Source of the DNA: Halanaerobiales bacterium
GTDB lineage: Bacteria > Bacillota > Halanaerobiia > Halanaerobiales > Halanaerobiaceae
Direction of reading: 5' to 3'
DNA length: 64,000 bases
Assembly (NCBI GenBank): GCA_016278485.1
Contig: JADQBT010000010.1
Coordinates: 124,001-188,000, forward strand
The notes below the pieces were generated by a model. That model had not been told where the DNA came from. It was given only the letters and a program-made list of their open reading frames with translations, and searched no databases. Below are positions 61,960 to 64,000 of the stretch, piece by piece (position 1 is the stretch's first letter; each line of letters begins with the position of its first letter). Both the position numbers and the translations under genes were made by a program.

Positions 61960-62730
61960 ATGTATAGTAAAAAGATTAAAGTTTATCAAATAGGTAATAT
62001 TTTATTTTTTCTGATAATGATAACTGTTAATTTTCTTTCAATTTATTTGCCATTGAATGGCCGTTCTACTAAAGAAATTTCAGATATCTACCATACCCCA
62101 TTCACACCTGCTGGGTTTACGTTTTCCATCTGGGGGATAATTTATTTACTGCTACTTGGTTTTGTTATTTACCAGGCGCATGGCTTATTTAAGCAAGATA
62201 ATACCAGACCTATTGTGAAAACTGTAGGACCTTATTTCATTTTTAGCTCATTGGCCAATAGTCTTTGGATTTTTGCCTGGCACTATGACTACATACCTCT
62301 AGCAATGGTTATCATGTTTATCCTTCTTAGTACGCTAATTATTATATATTTAAAAGTCAATAATCTAAAGATCAATAATTTTTGGACTAAAATACTAAGT
62401 GTCATTCCCTTTAGTGTTTACCTTGGTTGGGTTACAATTGCAACACTTGCTAATCTATCTAGTTTATTAATCTATTTTAATGATAATTGGTCTTCACAAT
62501 TTCTGACCATTTGGGCTGTGTTAATGATCATTACTGGGCTTTTAATTACTATTCTGATGGTCAAAAAAAGAAACGATATCTACTTTGCAGCAGTCGCAGT
62601 GTGGGCCAATTATGGTATTCTCTCTGCCAGAATAAACGAATCACAATCAAATCAACCTGTAATAATTACAACTGGAGCTACTATATTATTAATTATTATT
62701 ACTATCATTTTATTTTATAGAAAAAATTAA
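61960..62730 (+). CDS. TspO/MBR-related tryptophan-rich membrane protein
   Basis: 256-residue integral membrane protein, seven or so hydrophobic segments, with the family segments FTPAGFTFSIWGIIYLLL, NSLWIFAWHYD and SVYLGWVTIATLAN. It is longer than classical TspO (about 160) and belongs to the tryptophan-rich sensory protein group. Ligand unknown; porphyrin-type ligands are known for TspO. GAGAGGAG site upstream. It is plus-stranded and convergent with the chemotaxis receptor, sharing a possible terminator. Confidence 0.72.
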   Translation: MYSKKIKVYQIGNILFFLIMITVNFLSIYLPLNGRSTKEISDIYHTPFTPAGFTFSIWGIIYLLLLGFVIYQAHGLFKQDNTRPIVKTVGPYFIFSSLANSLWIFAWHYDYIPLAMVIMFILLSTLIIIYLKVNNLKINNFWTKILSVIPFSVYLGWVTIATLANLSSLLIYFNDNWSSQFLTIWAVLMIITGLLITILMVKKRNDIYFAAVAVWANYGILSARINESQSNQPVIITTGATILLIIITIILFYRKN

Positions 62731-62737
62731 AATTCAA

Positions 62738-62778
62738 GGGATAAGTCGATAGATTAAAGATAGTTATCAGCTTATCCC
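62738..62778. terminator. Possible shared terminator between TspO-like gene and chemotaxis receptor
   Basis: Inverted repeat GGGATAAG (62738-62745) and CTTATCCC (62771-62778), 25-base loop, between convergent genes. The loop is long, so the call is tentative. Confidence 0.45.
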
Positions 62779-62802
62779 CATTTATTATATTATAATGATA
62801 AT

Positions 62803-64000
62803 TTAGCTATTTAATTTAAACCGGTCAACTTCTCGAGCAAGATCATCTGCTATATCTGCTAACTGTCTTGATGATGAAACAATTTCTTCAGTTGCAGCTA
62901 ACTGTTCTTGACTAGAAGCAGCAACTTCTTCAGAACTACCAGCCGCTTCTTCACTAACTGCAGTTACATCTCTCACAGCTTTCTCGACATGGTCACTGTT
63001 CGTACGCATCATATTAACATTATTAGCTACTTTTTCAACCAGTTCCACAAGTGAATTTGCCACAGTTTCAATTTCTCTAAATTGATTACCTGTTTCATCA
63101 ATTCTTGTTACACTAGCTTCAACTTGTTTTTCATTGGCAGCAACTTTTTCAACCGCAGTTTTAATATTATTTTGTATCTCTTTAATTAAACCTGCAATTT
63201 TCTCAGTCGCTCCACCAGTCTCTTCAGCTAATTCGCGTATCTCTTCAGCCACAACACTAAATCCACGCCCTGCTTCACCTGCTCTGGCAGCTTCAATCGC
63301 TGCATTTAAAGCAAGTAAATTCGTCTGGCCAGAAATATTATTGATCAATTCAACAATATCACCTATCTTATCTGATAGACTTCCAAGTCCATTAATTATT
63401 TCAGAAATCTCAGCTGTCTCATCTTTAACTTGATTAATTTGGCCAATAGAACTACTCAATGACTGATTACCTTGATCAATATTGCTCAGTACATTTTGGG
63501 CTGCCTCTGTCATTTCATTTGACATTCCATCTATATCGTCAATACTATCACTTAAATCTTCAACATAACGGGCTGTCTCATCCATCTGAGCAGACTGTTC
63601 TTCTGCACCAGAAGCAACATCTTGAATTGCATTACCCACCTGTTCAGCAGTCTCCCCTACTTGTTCACCTGATGCAACTAATTCTTCACTAGCTGCTGCT
63701 AGTTGTTCAGAGGTATTGGCAACCTGACTTATTATATTATTCAAATTAGCTTTCATATTATTGAGCGAAGTTGTTAATTCACCAATCTCATCATCCCTTT
63801 GATAAGAAATATCAGCTAATCTTAAATTACCCTGGGCAATCTCTCCGGCAAAATTAGATGCTTGTTTAATTGGATCAATAAATTTATTTGTCAAAATATA
63901 AATAATAATTGCTGCAACAAGTAGTGTAATTATGATAGTCAGCAGTATTCGAGAACGATAGTCATACAAAGCTTGCATAAATTCTGAAGTAGGCATTGAA
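62803..64000 (-). CDS. Methyl-accepting chemotaxis protein, 5' end outside window
   Basis: Chemoreceptor lacking its N-terminal sensor in this window. Visible from the N-terminus: a short extracytoplasmic end, one transmembrane helix ([18 protein letters not shown]), a HAMP domain ([19 protein letters not shown]), and a long coiled-coil signalling domain with the conserved hairpin tip [18 protein letters not shown] and [16 protein letters not shown]. The codon before the visible Met is open, so the frame very probably continues past 64000. It signals to CheA/CheW by alternating methylation. Confidence 0.9.
   Translation of the reverse strand, partial: SMPTSEFMQALYDYRSRILLTIIITLLVAAIIIYILTNKFIDPIKQASNFAGEIAQGNLRLADISYQRDDEIGELTTSLNNMKANLNNIISQVANTSEQLAAASEELVASGEQVGETAEQVGNAIQDVASGAEEQSAQMDETARYVEDLSDSIDDIDGMSNEMTEAAQNVLSNIDQGNQSLSSSIGQINQVKDETAEISEIINGLGSLSDKIGDIVELINNISGQTNLLALNAAIEAARAGEAGRGFSVVAEEIRELAEETGGATEKIAGLIKEIQNNIKTAVEKVAANEKQVEASVTRIDETGNQFREIETVANSLVELVEKVANNVNMMRTNSDHVEKAVRDVTAVSEEAAGSSEEVAASSQEQLAATEEIVSSSRQLADIADDLAREVDRFKLNS

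Overview
The window is AT-rich DNA from an anaerobic bacterium with a fermentative, Firmicutes-type gene set. It also carries a complete Kdo/lipid A/core lipopolysaccharide (LPS) locus. The combination of LPS genes, a spore-protein gene (SASP), a Spo0E-like gene, rubrerythrin/superoxide reductase, lysine fermentation, a Rex regulator and B12 salvage points to a diderm, probably spore-forming member of the Bacillota. Halanaerobiales is my best guess; Negativicutes are less likely. This is inference from gene content, not from a marker gene. I see no rRNA, tRNA, insertion sequence, prophage or CRISPR array. Most genes lie on the minus strand. The plus-strand exceptions are mapA, comFB, kamA, rex and a TspO-like gene. 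Once the small genes listed here are included, no gene-free stretch exceeds 300 bases.

Layout. (1) 1-2217: cysteine desulfidase plus a CoA-disulfide-reductase-like enzyme, and a 57-residue Spo0E-like gene with its own promoter. (2) 2337-3194: a lipoprotein with two covalent-flavin (FMN_bind) domains. (3) 3295-20874: a long envelope locus. It holds a probable UDP-uronic-acid/undecaprenyl-phosphate sugar-transfer module (ugd, epimerase, GT2, GT39, LAB_N protein), an LPS kinase, an O-antigen ligase, two heptosyltransferase-like GT9 enzymes, waaA, an LpxL-type acyltransferase, kdsD, kdsA, kdsB, lpxK, a DUF374 acyltransferase and msbA. (4) 20881-30013: a HutP-like protein, B12 salvage (cobO, cobC, cobS, cobU, cblS), nadE, a membrane pseudokinase, pgi and an archaeal-type PEP carboxylase. 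(5) 30178-32540: pseudouridine catabolism (psuG and an HTH-psuK fusion behind a 13-bp-arm palindrome), and a SASP gene. (6) 32620-40396: B12-dependent methionine synthase, an rbr-sor oxygen-defence operon, a GH65 phosphorylase, an amidase, free-Met-sulfoxide reductase and ComFB. (7) 40444-50847: lysine fermentation (kamA, kamB, kamD, kamE, kal, kce, kdd) with a racemase, a LysO-type transporter and a sigma-54 activator. Two excellent -24/-12 promoters precede kamA and kamB. (8) 50897-58153: hbd, hsp20, nagA, a Lon-like protease, rex with a perfect Rex site, and a hydantoinase. (9) 58271-61092: tungstate transporter tupABC behind a Moco/Tuco-type riboswitch candidate, with a tiny gene upstream. 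(10) 61132-64000: a SagB-type oxidoreductase, a TspO-like protein and a truncated chemotaxis receptor.

How it fits together. Lysine would be carried through beta-lysine, 3,5-diaminohexanoate and 3-aminobutyryl-CoA to crotonyl-CoA, with the B12 salvage genes supplying cofactor to KamDE and MetH. The strongest regulatory signals are the sigma-54 promoters of the lysine genes, the riboswitch plus tandem terminators before tupABC, the Rex operator, the palindrome before psuK and the consensus promoter/palindrome before rbr-sor.
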